From Pseudomonas sp. GM78 (GTDB taxonomy: Bacteria > Pseudomonadota > Gammaproteobacteria > Pseudomonadales > Pseudomonadaceae), in NCBI RefSeq assembly GCF_000282475.1, contig NZ_AKJF01000130.1, forward strand, positions 1 through 41,420: a stretch of DNA of 41,420 nucleotides. Reading direction: 5' to 3'. Below the pieces are notes generated by a model that was not told where the DNA came from, did not search any database, and saw nothing but the letters and a program-made list of their open reading frames with translations. Both the position numbers and the translations under genes were made by a program. This document shows, piece by piece, positions 29,413 through 37,268 of the stretch; the first letter of the stretch is position 1; the number at the start of each line of letters is the position of its first letter.

Positions 29413-29472
29413 TGTTTTAATCTGGGCGCCCCGGTAAACCACGATGACCGAACGCAGACATTGCGCCGCGGT

Positions 29473-30321
29473 TCAAGTCCAATCGTAAGCGTCTCCATAA
29501 TCGAGAAGGAGTTCATCCCCCTTCTTGATGTCTTGCCAGGCCACAAAAAACGTCATGTATCTTCCAACACTAATGGATGCCACGTTTTCAGCGCCCAACG
29601 ATGGCCTGCCTGGCGCGTTAGGACTATTGATCAAGCTTAAAATATTACCGCTGCCATGTGCGCTGATCGTTCCGTCATTTGAAAACGAGCTAAAGGCGTA
29701 ACTATTCACAGGTTTATGGCCTTTTTCGGCAATCTCCTCCAGCAGGGTTTTGCTTCCAAAATGCAACTTCCCGGAATAAGGACCCAACACTTCGAATCTT
29801 TTAATGTCACGCTTCGCAACGACCGATCGACCACGCGCTGGCCCATTGCTCAGCACTTTGGTTTCCATGAGCTTATCAAACCTTGGTGCGAGGTTATTAT
29901 CGTTTCGAATCCAGTCTTGCACGTCCCGGGTGATTGTTTCGTGCAATTTCGACTTTGCGGCCGCGGGCGTCACGTTATCGAGTAGCTGATTCCAGTAGGT
30001 CACCACAATTTCATCAGCAGTTGCGGGGCGCCCTTTAAGTCCACTAGAACCTTCAGCTCTTAGCGTGAGGCTCTCTTTAACATTCTTCGGGTTCTGCAGA
30101 ATCGGCAACGAATTGTCTATGTCATGACCCAGGTGAGGTCCAGCCTCAAGATCTGGCCGGGGGCGCTTGCTACTTCCTGGCGCACTCTCTTCTGCCGGAC
30201 GTTTAGTGCCCAGACTTTTACGTGCGAAGGGCGGCCTGGGAATGGGCTCACCAAAGATAAGAAGCTCTTTTCCGGATTTTGTAAGATCACCTGTTTCGCC
30301 CACGTAAGTTTCCCAACGCAT
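29473..30321 (-). pseudogene. SET-domain protein lysine methyltransferase region, severed C-terminal part of the upstream toxin gene
   Basis: The open frame runs from 30447, directly after the TAA of the toxin gene and in the same frame, to 29473 (324 codons). The first ATG is at 30321 (282 aa) but has no good ribosome site. Numbering from that ATG: the end of a toxin-type repeat module (1-23), a bipartite NLS-like segment KRPA-N-KRPR (40-55), a linker, and a SET domain (about 160-282). SET landmarks are GRSVVAKRDIKRFEVLGPYS, NILSLINSP (the canonical NHxC is changed to NSPN) and KKGDELLLDYGDAY. SET domains transfer methyl from SAM to lysines of proteins; bacterial examples such as Legionella RomA act on host chromatin. 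It could still be expressed by reinitiation from AAGGGGGAGGAG at 30434-30445. Confidence 0.7.
30157..30204 (-). other. Bipartite nuclear-localisation-like segment in the SET region
   Basis: Residues KRPAEESAPGSSKRPR: two basic residues, a 10-residue spacer, then KRPR. This follows the bipartite NLS pattern and starts with the same KRPA as nucleoplasmin. It lies between the repeat module and the SET domain, in a Pro/Ser-rich linker. NLS motifs arise by chance in basic linkers, so the call needs the context of a toxin-linked SET domain. Confidence 0.5.
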
Positions 30322-30447
30322 TGGATTCAGATTATTTTGCTCAGCAAAATCAACGGCAGTCAGCTTATTGTCTCGTGACTTATATAGCGCCTGCCAAGCA
30401 CCCAGATGTTCATAGGTGATAGTGGTAAACTCCTCCCCCTTAGCGTG

Positions 30448-33400
30448 TTACATCAGCACCTTTCCAGCGACTTTAAGCTTGCCGTACTGGTCGATGTGCT
30501 CCATGAATGATGCAAGATTGAGGTTATGTCTATTGGCGAATCCCTCTTGTGTCAATTGATCACGTCCCCGTTGAGATTGAGCTTGCCAGTGCCGCAAATG
30601 CCTGTCAGTGACCGCTGTCTGAACGCTCCTTGCTCTTTGGAGCATTTGTTGCCCGTCACTCGTGAGTCCGAGGCTCAACTGCGCATACTGCCTGAATTCC
30701 CGGGGGTCGAGTCGGTATTTGGCGGCGAATTCGCGCACGGCTGACTCTTCGAGTGAATTATTTAATTGCTGCCATTTCACCAGGTGTTTGTGGGTGATCA
30801 AGTCATAGTCATCATGCGCTCCTCCACTCAACCCGATCTTCTGCCACTGACCAGAGTCCGCTGACCATACCCGTAACTCCGTTTGCCGGTTGGTTTTGTA
30901 ATTGACGATGTTGACGGAAACCAGATCGGCATTGAGATCGAAGTCATTTCGGATTTGATAGACCGCGATATTTCCGCCTTCATCTATGTTGCAGATGTAG
31001 TGCCGCTGGCCATCGACGCTTCGATAAATCCCTTTGCCATTGGGGCTGAGCCCCGCTATGCAGACTGCCGGCGCGGCATAATGACGGTAGGCCAGGTTGC
31101 TGATGGCTGTTTTCGGCGCCCCGTAACTCGGTCCGAAAATGTGTTGGGTGGATGGATCGATCAGGCGAAAATCGTCGGACACCTGGCTGCCGGTCTTTCG
31201 CATAGGGACATTATCGACACCGTCAACTTTGCTAATTAGGTCACCCATTCGCTGCGGTTTCCAGGTCACTGGATTCACTGAAATCAGATGATGAGCGGCG
31301 GGGGAAACGATATTCATCGATAATTTGCTGTGTTGAGTGATGCCTCTATTGATTTGCCTCGCGCCTGCCCCCGCTAATTTGAGCGAGACGGTACCTCCCA
31401 GCTTGAGCAATGTCAGCGGGCCGGCCAGCGGATTGAGTTCCTTTAGTGTCGAGATCGTCAATTGTTTGGTCAGTACAGTGAATCGAGGTAGTGCAACGCG
31501 AATGCCGACTTTCCCGCCCTGAACCGCCAGGCGAGCTAAACCGGAGACGTATTTTCCGACTGGCACACCGAACGATATGACATCGGTAAACAGGGCCAGG
31601 CCGCCCCGTTCAATGCTCTGGGGGTCGCCCGATGAAAGATCGTCTATTGCCCCCCAGACAGGCACCACCATTTTCCCCCAGAAAGAGCCCTCCTCCAGCA
31701 ACGTTTGCACGAGATCCGCTTCTCGAGTGTCTTTTCTGGTTTGCTCCAGGAGCGCCTGTTCGTCACAGAAGAACAGCTCCCTCGTGACCATTTCTGCCAG
31801 GTCCTCACTGCGCCGGGAATTGAGCAGGTTGGCGTCGAAGGATTCTTCGCGAGGAGCGGCCTTGATGGGGGGTAGTGTTCGGCCGACTTGCTCAGCGATC
31901 AAGGAGCGCCCCTCAGAAGGTTTGCTTCCATCCTTATAGGCCGCCCAGTCGAACCCCAGTTCGGTACCGAATCTGAACGTTGCTCTGCCAGGGCGGGAAC
32001 TGCTGCCGGTTGACCGCACCTCTACCAAGCCACCAATGAGCAAGTCACGGATGTCTTCGCGGGCGCGGGCCACGCCAGCCCTGGGAAACACCTCCATGTA
32101 GTATTTGTGGTTACGGAAAACAGTCTCGATGATGAACCCTGCCCGCCCCCGGACCGCATCAGTGTTGCTTTTGGTTTCATGTTGAATTTGCGTTTGGGGA
32201 AGAGGTTCCCTTAAGGAGTACACCCTGACTTCACCATTGGCGATGCTGTGTCGATAGAATGATGGAAGTTGGGTGAGTAGCCCATTGATCAGGGTTCTGT
32301 AGGCAGCCTTCGGCGCATCGAGGGACGAGTGGAACGCCTCTGCAAACGCCTCATCCGAAGAGAAACGCCAACGACTGGGTAGGTTCAGGACCAAGTCCTG
32401 GACCGCCTCGGTCATATCGCGCTCATGCTGCTCCAGAACCGTTACGGCTCGCTCGACTTCTTCAACCGAGTAACCTTGAGGCTTTATCGCCAGCACCCCG
32501 TTGCTGACCGCCCATTGCACTGCCGGAGCCAGTCTGGATGCAGCAACCAGCGTTTGGTGTTCAGGTGAAGCTGCACGAGAATGCTCGACTGGCAAGTTGA
32601 GCAACTGCTCGAAAGTCATGTGTTTTGACGAACCGCAAGCCATCGCCTCCGCCAGCAGGAAACCGCTCCTGAAATTGACCCACGCGCTGGAGCCGGTATA
32701 GATCAAGTCATCCGCAATATCACGGACCCAAAGCTCGGAAGAAGTATTCGCTTCGACGACGCGCATCATCAGACGCGCGACAGGCTCGAAAGTATCCAGG
32801 AGGCGCATCAGATCCTTTACGATGTCATTGCGGATGAAAGAATAGTTGACTCCCTGACCAGTGAACTGCTCCATATCATAGTGTGAATATAAACATTCCG
32901 GGCGAGTCGACGGCGCCGCGATGCTCAGCCAAAGTGCGCGCCACACCAGTTTCGCCAATACCGGTTGCGGGCAGGTTTCTCCTTCCTTGCTGCCATACCA
33001 GTCCAGTGCCTTGACGAGCCTGCGGCCCAAGGCAAGGCTGTTTTCCGAATTCACCAATTGTTCAAGAACAACCGTAGGTGTATGGGCAACTTGCTGCTCT
33101 AACTCGACTGTAAAAAAATGTTGGGTCAAGTAATTGATCAGCGATGTTGAATGCTCCGCTCGAACTTGATGAATAACCTCAAGTATGCACTTATCGTCGT
33201 ATTCATCCATGATCGGATCAAGATCACTGAATTGACCGTCATGCCCCAGTATGAAAGCGGCGCGAAGCTCCTTCAGACAACCCAGCGCGGCCGTCCATTG
33301 AACGGCCGTCTGCGGCGACGATGGCGTAATCAAGTAATATTTCAAGACAAGGTCGAGCCGAATCGTACCGTCGCTTATGATGCCGTCGCCAATGATGCGA

Positions 33401-33834
33401 TGGACGTCCAGGAGTACCGCAATATCGTGCTGCGGGATATCATCCAGCAGTAACTTCATGTTATCGACGGTGAGTACCAGGGCAGGCAAAGGCGTCTCTA
33501 CCTTGGGGCTGCTCAACAAGGGCACGATAACATGATGCCAGAACCAATCCGTCTCGCTGGGGCGGATGGTTCCGTTTTTCTTGTCTTGCAAGTACTGTTG
33601 AAACTCTTCATCTGCGTCAAGTTTTTTCAGAACCGCAAACGCCTCGGCGCAGGCATCGCCCAGTGCGGAGTGGGTCGGCGGCGGGTAAAATAAATGTGTT
33701 GCCGCCGACGAAGAATAGCCATGAACACGCAAAGTACCGTTTATGAGCTGTTCAAGGTAACCCATTAAATGATCAATATCCCCCAGGCGCTTTTCTGGCT
33801 GTTTGAAATAGAACTCGGACATAGCACTGTTCAA
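30448..33834 (-). CDS. Large toxin-like protein (Pseudomonas dermonecrotic-toxin/DUF6543-like), 1128 codons
   Basis: A large multidomain protein without a signal peptide. Residues about 710-770 (EEGSFWGKMVVPVWGAIDDL, then ALFTDVISFGVPVGKYVSG) and 775-830 (a hydrophobic segment around LNPLAGPLTLLKLGG) match, from memory, the shared core of large Pseudomonas toxins annotated as dermonecrotic-toxin-like or DUF6543. A beta-rich domain follows at about 935-1003. Two tandem ~62-aa modules follow at 1013-1074 and 1075-1128, each with T-x-x-H-L-x-x-W-Q and FA-x4-L. A third module lies beyond the TAA in the same frame. The TTG at 33834 has GAGGG 7 nt upstream; the ATG at 33822 lacks a ribosome site. 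The frame is otherwise intact. Confidence 0.75.
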   Translation of the reverse strand: MNSAMSEFYFKQPEKRLGDIDHLMGYLEQLINGTLRVHGYSSSAATHLFYPPPTHSALGDACAEAFAVLKKLDADEEFQQYLQDKKNGTIRPSETDWFWHHVIVPLLSSPKVETPLPALVLTVDNMKLLLDDIPQHDIAVLLDVHRIIGDGIISDGTIRLDLVLKYYLITPSSPQTAVQWTAALGCLKELRAAFILGHDGQFSDLDPIMDEYDDKCILEVIHQVRAEHSTSLINYLTQHFFTVELEQQVAHTPTVVLEQLVNSENSLALGRRLVKALDWYGSKEGETCPQPVLAKLVWRALWLSIAAPSTRPECLYSHYDMEQFTGQGVNYSFIRNDIVKDLMRLLDTFEPVARLMMRVVEANTSSELWVRDIADDLIYTGSSAWVNFRSGFLLAEAMACGSSKHMTFEQLLNLPVEHSRAASPEHQTLVAASRLAPAVQWAVSNGVLAIKPQGYSVEEVERAVTVLEQHERDMTEAVQDLVLNLPSRWRFSSDEAFAEAFHSSLDAPKAAYRTLINGLLTQLPSFYRHSIANGEVRVYSLREPLPQTQIQHETKSNTDAVRGRAGFIIETVFRNHKYYMEVFPRAGVARAREDIRDLLIGGLVEVRSTGSSSRPGRATFRFGTELGFDWAAYKDGSKPSEGRSLIAEQVGRTLPPIKAAPREESFDANLLNSRRSEDLAEMVTRELFFCDEQALLEQTRKDTREADLVQTLLEEGSFWGKMVVPVWGAIDDLSSGDPQSIERGGLALFTDVISFGVPVGKYVSGLARLAVQGGKVGIRVALPRFTVLTKQLTISTLKELNPLAGPLTLLKLGGTVSLKLAGAGARQINRGITQHSKLSMNIVSPAAHHLISVNPVTWKPQRMGDLISKVDGVDNVPMRKTGSQVSDDFRLIDPSTQHIFGPSYGAPKTAISNLAYRHYAAPAVCIAGLSPNGKGIYRSVDGQRHYICNIDEGGNIAVYQIRNDFDLNADLVSVNIVNYKTNRQTELRVWSADSGQWQKIGLSGGAHDDYDLITHKHLVKWQQLNNSLEESAVREFAAKYRLDPREFRQYAQLSLGLTSDGQQMLQRARSVQTAVTDRHLRHWQAQSQRGRDQLTQEGFANRHNLNLASFMEHIDQYGKLKVAGKVLM

Positions 33835-34034
33835 AATACAACCCTCATGAAATTCAATTCTGCTTTAGTATTTTTTATATTTAGCAGACATGAGATCACG
33901 ACTCACTCTTCAATTCGTGACAATTCATTCACCCCCACAAACCGGTAACATCAAGAGAAAACCCAAGCTTAGGCCAGTTAAAAACTGTTACCTATGTGCT
34001 TGAACTTTTTTGTTACCTATATGGGTGAGTTTTA
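33835..34034. other. AT-rich toxin promoter region
   Basis: The 200 nt between the toxin start and the second fabI tail are distinctly AT-rich. On the minus strand, TAAATATAAAAAATACTAAAG near 33865-33892 offers several -10-like boxes, with an imperfect CTGCT/AGCAG hairpin around it. The delta-60-type dyad is absent, so the toxin is probably controlled differently. No gene is seen. Confidence 0.45.
33986..34029. mobile_element. Possible IS21-family end remnant (tandem terminal repeats)
   Basis: TGTTACCTATGTGCTTGAAC at 33986 is followed 25 nt later by TGTTACCTATATGGGTGAG. Repeated TGT(T/C)ACCTATGT units are what I recall at the ends of IS21-family elements in Pseudomonas. No transposase gene or opposite end is present in the window, so this would be a scar only. 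It touches the duplicated fabI tail 5 nt later. Confidence 0.35.
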
Positions 34035-34085
34035 CCATGGGCAACATCGAAGAGTGATCTTTGGTTAGCCAACAAAAAACCCGCC
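34035..34085 (+). repeat. fabI 3'-end direct repeat, copy 2
   Basis: This stretch encodes Met-Gly-Asn-Ile-Glu-Glu-stop exactly as the end of fabI, followed by the same TGATCTT-GGTTAGC tail and A-run. It has no fabI upstream. With 27716-27766 it brackets a 6.3-kb block. This copy may be the original fabI tail displaced by an insertion, or a duplicate. Confidence 0.9.
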
Positions 34086-34104
34086 TGCTCAGGCGGGGTT
34101 TTTA
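34073..34104. terminator. Bidirectional intrinsic terminator beside the second fabI tail
   Basis: The stem CCCGCCTG / CAGGCGGG is flanked by an A-run on the left and a T-run on the right. It occupies the same position relative to the fabI tail as the terminator at 27753 but with a different stem sequence. It also lies about 70 nt after the stop of the convergent delta-60 pseudogene. Confidence 0.92.
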
Positions 34105-34175
34105 TGCCTTGCGCTGCTACCCGCGCATAGATGGCTCGGCTGCAACACGATTGCGCAGGATGTGCCTGTAGACCA

Positions 34176-35403
34176 TCAGGCCTGGATGCCAATAATTTTC
34201 GGGGCGCGTACGACGTCATGTCCGCCCAGATCAGCCGCGACTATGATGCGACCGCTGGTACGCTGGACAATGACATCCGACAGGTGCCCCATTTGCTGAC
34301 GGACCACGCCTGAGTCCCCAAAGGAGGAATCGAGCTCACCGGCTTCGGTAATACGCAACCAATACAAGCGCTCACCAGGGTATTCATAACTTCCCGCAAC
34401 CACAATTTTTCCATCCGGCTGCACGGCCGGCGATGGAGAGGCCATGAAAAAAGTGTCCAGCTCCAATGACAGTGCCGCCCCGTGATTGAATGACAAATCC
34501 ACGGTACCGTTGTTTAACAAGCGCGTCACCACCAGATTATACTTGTCGTTGTTTCGCGAGATGGATGTAACAATAACTTTGTCTTTGTCCAGCACCATTT
34601 CAGCGTTAACGCTGTATTGGTCGGCTTCCCAGAATCCACCGCTTGCGAAAGTGGTGTCTAGCTTCCCATCTGGGTGATAGCAGGCCAAGACCGTCCTTTG
34701 ATGTGACTCGCCTTCTATCGGCCGATCAACGAACCCGAATACAATGAAACGCTCATCCGGCAAAACGGCGATATTGATTATCTCTGTACCCGGACCATCA
34801 AACCTGACCCCAATCATCCCGGTGCCGTTAAAACCCAGATCAAGATTACCTTGATCATCGAGGCGATATACGCGACCTGCGGATTCAACAAGTGTGCCGC
34901 TGGAGTCATGCAAAGTATGACTTTTGGCCGAGTAGGACATGTTTATCTGCGGTGACACAACCCGTGGGCGAATGAGTTCCAAGGGCGTGGTTTGGAGGTA
35001 CAGGATCCACCGCGAAAGGAAAAATTTTAGTACCGAATACTAAATCAGGACTGCCGCCGGAATTGAATCGACTGATTGCCATCTGACGTACATATGCCTC
35101 GCCAGTACTACCAATCATCAGGAATTTGCCGTCATCCCTAACCATCAATTTGCTGAGAGTTTCATACTGGCCTTGACCAAATCGCCATAGGAACGGAGTG
35201 AAGGCCGGATCAGCAGATCCATCGGCTCGAGCTCGATACCCCCGAAATGAGTTATTGCCACTTCGAACCACATAAAGAAGCTCTTCATTAACTGTTTCAG
35301 CTACACGTCGGGACGATCCACTCCGAACATCGATCATCCCCTGATTTGCAAATCGAGTATCCAGATCACCTGGTTGCTGCAGGGTATTGGCTTGCGCTGT
35401 CAT
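34176..35403 (-). pseudogene. Delta-60-repeat beta-propeller gene, frameshifted paralogue
   Basis: The first part (35403 to 34906) and second part (to 34176) together align along their length with the intact gene at 27841-29076. Matching units include GDLDTRFANQG, GGSPDLVFGTKI, GNLDLGFNGTG, GKLDTTFASGG and GELDSSFGDSG. One extra base in CTCGGCC near 34928-34929 breaks the frame; removing it gives exactly 408 codons and joins HVLL to AKSH, which lines up with HLLVAESY of the intact copy. The ATG at 35403 has AAGGA upstream. It may be a real pseudogene or a sequencing error. The function is unknown. Confidence 0.82.
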
Positions 35404-35493
35404 GACGTTATCCTTTTCAATTTTTTTCGTTCCATGCGACGCAGAAATGCTCGGCAGATTCCTCGCGGCAACACGGAGCAGGCTGTTTACCAA

Positions 35494-35542
35494 GCCAACA
35501 TACTGAAAGGGGACAGGACTAGTAACTGTCAGAAATGACAGT
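35494..35542 (-). promoter_or_regulatory. Palindromic operator and TATGTT box upstream of the delta-60 pseudogene
   Basis: ACTGTCA-GAAA-TGACAGT at 35525-35542 is a perfect dyad. On the minus strand, 22 nt separate it from TATGTTGGC at 35494-35502, the same arrangement as at 29113-29162. The leader to the ATG is longer here (about 90 nt). Confidence 0.65.
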
Positions 35543-35617
35543 AGCTATGATTTTTTAATGCCGTGAGCACTTACAACCTGCCCTACATATCCTGGCGTTG
35601 GGTGGCCAGGAGTTTCC

Positions 35618-35733
35618 AAGATCAAAAGATCGCAGCCTTCGGCAGCTCCTACAGTGAAATTGTGTCCATCCATGATTATGTATGTGAACCCGACCCGTGT
35701 AGGAGCGGCCGAAGGCTGCGATATTCTGATCTT
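35618..35733. repeat. REP inverted pair (GATCGCAGCC family)
   Basis: Arms AAGATCAAAAGATCGCAGCC onward and the imperfect complement ending GATATTCTGATCTT are separated by a ~44-nt spacer. It is the same family as the hairpin after mltD. Its right edge reaches the stop codon of the LysR gene. Together with the dyad region it fills the 329-nt gap between LysR and the delta-60 pseudogene; no gene is present there. Confidence 0.85.
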
Positions 35734-36587
35734 CAAAACAAACATCGGGCAAACAACTGTTGAATCGGCTGCTGTCGCAGGCTATATCGCTGCAACAAGA
35801 CGATTTCGCGGTAGAAGGTCAGCTCACCCAACCGAATCACCCTGACCTTCGCCCCATGCTCCAGCCACAGCCCCGCCTCCGGCAGCAGTGAAACCCCCAA
35901 CCCGCATTCGACCATTTTCACAATGGCTTCCAGTTCATCCAGTTCCAGGGCGACCTGCACATCGATCTGCTGTTCCCGCAGAAATCGCGTGACCAGCCGT
36001 CCACCGAATGAGTTACGGTCATAGCGCACATGCGGTTGTTCGGCGAGCATCTTGAGCGGCTCGTCGCCTTCAAGGTTCGTCGGCACGATCAGCACGAAGG
36101 GTTCGCGGCGGATTACTTGCGCTGACAGCTCTTTGGGCAACTCGAATGGCGGCTTGATCAGGATCGCCAGGTCCACTTCGCCCGTGTCCACCTGGCTCAA
36201 AAGACTCAAGGACACGCCCGGCACCAGTTTCGGCTCCAGGTACGGCGCCTGTTGGCGCAATCGCAATAGCGCCTCGGGCAGCAATCCGGTCTGCACTGTA
36301 GCCACGGCGCCTATCTTCAACTCGCCCCGGTACTCGCTGACGTCATCACTGACGGCCATTCGATTGAAGATTTCCAGCATTTCCCTGGCCATCGGCAACG
36401 CACGCTGCCCCGCCGCATTGAGCAAGGCCTGACGCCCGGTGCGATCGAACAAGCGAATGCCGAGGGCCTGTTCCAGGTTGCGAATCTGCGCACTGACCGC
36501 CGACTGCGTCAGGCCGATGTGCATGCCTGCGGCGGCAAACGTCCCATAGCGCGCCACCGCGATGAAGGTTTTCAGCTCTCGAAGCAT
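35733..36587 (-). CDS. LysR-family transcriptional regulator
   Basis: A 284-aa regulator with a standard LysR HTH: MLRELKTFIAVARYGTFAAA, then GLTQSAVSAQIRNLEQALGI and RLFDRTGR. The substrate-binding domain carries VECGLGVSLLPEAGLWL near 220-240. The ATG at 36587 is chosen; a GTG three codons earlier (36596) is possible. It is divergent from a VOC-family gene across 115 nt that contain a TTTGCG-N5-CGCAAA dyad, which suggests it controls that gene and itself. Confidence 0.92.
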   Translation of the reverse strand: MLRELKTFIAVARYGTFAAAGMHIGLTQSAVSAQIRNLEQALGIRLFDRTGRQALLNAAGQRALPMAREMLEIFNRMAVSDDVSEYRGELKIGAVATVQTGLLPEALLRLRQQAPYLEPKLVPGVSLSLLSQVDTGEVDLAILIKPPFELPKELSAQVIRREPFVLIVPTNLEGDEPLKMLAEQPHVRYDRNSFGGRLVTRFLREQQIDVQVALELDELEAIVKMVECGLGVSLLPEAGLWLEHGAKVRVIRLGELTFYREIVLLQRYSLRQQPIQQLFARCLF

Positions 36588-36612
36588 GGTGGTCACCGAT
36601 TGATCGAAATAA

Positions 36613-36629
36613 TTTGCGCTTAACGCAAA
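36613..36629. promoter_or_regulatory. Candidate LysR binding site
   Basis: TTTGCG-CTTAA-CGCAAA is a perfect 6-bp dyad with a 5-nt centre. It fits the T-N11-A form of LysR-type boxes and lies in the intergenic region between the LysR and VOC genes, 26 nt from the regulator start. Confidence 0.55.
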
Positions 36630-36702
36630 AACTATCGTCTTTCAATCGAAAAGCACAGGGCTAAACTCTGCCTGAACTCCACACGCAAGCGAGGCAAGCC
36701 TG

Positions 36703-37128
36703 ATGCAACTGTCCCCTTTTCACCTGGCCATTCCCGTGTTTGACCTGGCTGCCGCGCGGCACTTCTACGGCAACGTGTTTGGCCTGGAAGAAGGTCGTTC
36801 CAGCGACCATTGGGTCGATTTCAACTTTTTCGGCCATCAACTGGTGATCCACCTGGCACCGAAAAACGCCTCGCAAGAAGCCGCCCACACCAACGCCGTC
36901 GACGGCCACGACGTTCCAGTGCCGCATTTCGGCGTGGTGTTGGGGATGGCGGAGTGGGAGGCGCTGGCCGAGCGGCTGAAGGCATTGGAGACGCGTTTTG
37001 TGATCGAGCCGGGGATTCGTTTTCAGGGGCTGGTGGGTGAACAGGCGACGATGTTTCTGTTCGATCCGTGTGGGAATGCGCTGGAGTTCAAGGCGTTCAG
37101 GGATATTGGGCAGTTGTTTGCCAAGTGA
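36703..37128 (+). CDS. VOC/glyoxalase-fold protein
   Basis: A 141-aa protein of the vicinal oxygen chelate superfamily with two beta-alpha-beta-beta-beta modules. The first carries [20 protein letters not shown], the second [20 protein letters not shown]. Likely metal ligands are His7 (FHLAI), His in PHFGVVL and Glu in GNALEFKAF. The substrate is unknown; dioxygenase-like or lyase activity is usual in the family. Divergent from the LysR gene, its likely regulator. Confidence 0.88.
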   Translation: MQLSPFHLAIPVFDLAAARHFYGNVFGLEEGRSSDHWVDFNFFGHQLVIHLAPKNASQEAAHTNAVDGHDVPVPHFGVVLGMAEWEALAERLKALETRFVIEPGIRFQGLVGEQATMFLFDPCGNALEFKAFRDIGQLFAK

Positions 37129-37148
37129 AGAGATACATCGCCTGTCAG

Positions 37149-37250
37149 GACTCCATCGCGGGCAAGCCCGCTCCCACAGTGATCGCTGTCGTACACATTA
37201 TTTGTATGCACCAGAATACCTGTGGGAGCGGGCTTGCCCGCGATAGGGTC
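37149..37250. repeat. REP inverted pair
   Basis: Arms GACTCCATCGCGGGCAAGCC onward and the complement ending GCCCGCGATAGGGTC have two mismatches and a ~42-nt spacer. It lies between convergent VOC and GGDEF genes, like the copy at 7730. Confidence 0.9.
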
Positions 37251-37268
37251 AGTTGATGCACCACACTG

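Noticed and set aside
29272-29640. Plus-strand open frame over the REP element and the end of the SET region
   Set aside because: It runs through repeat DNA and antisense to the SET domain. It has no ribosome site or recognisable motif.
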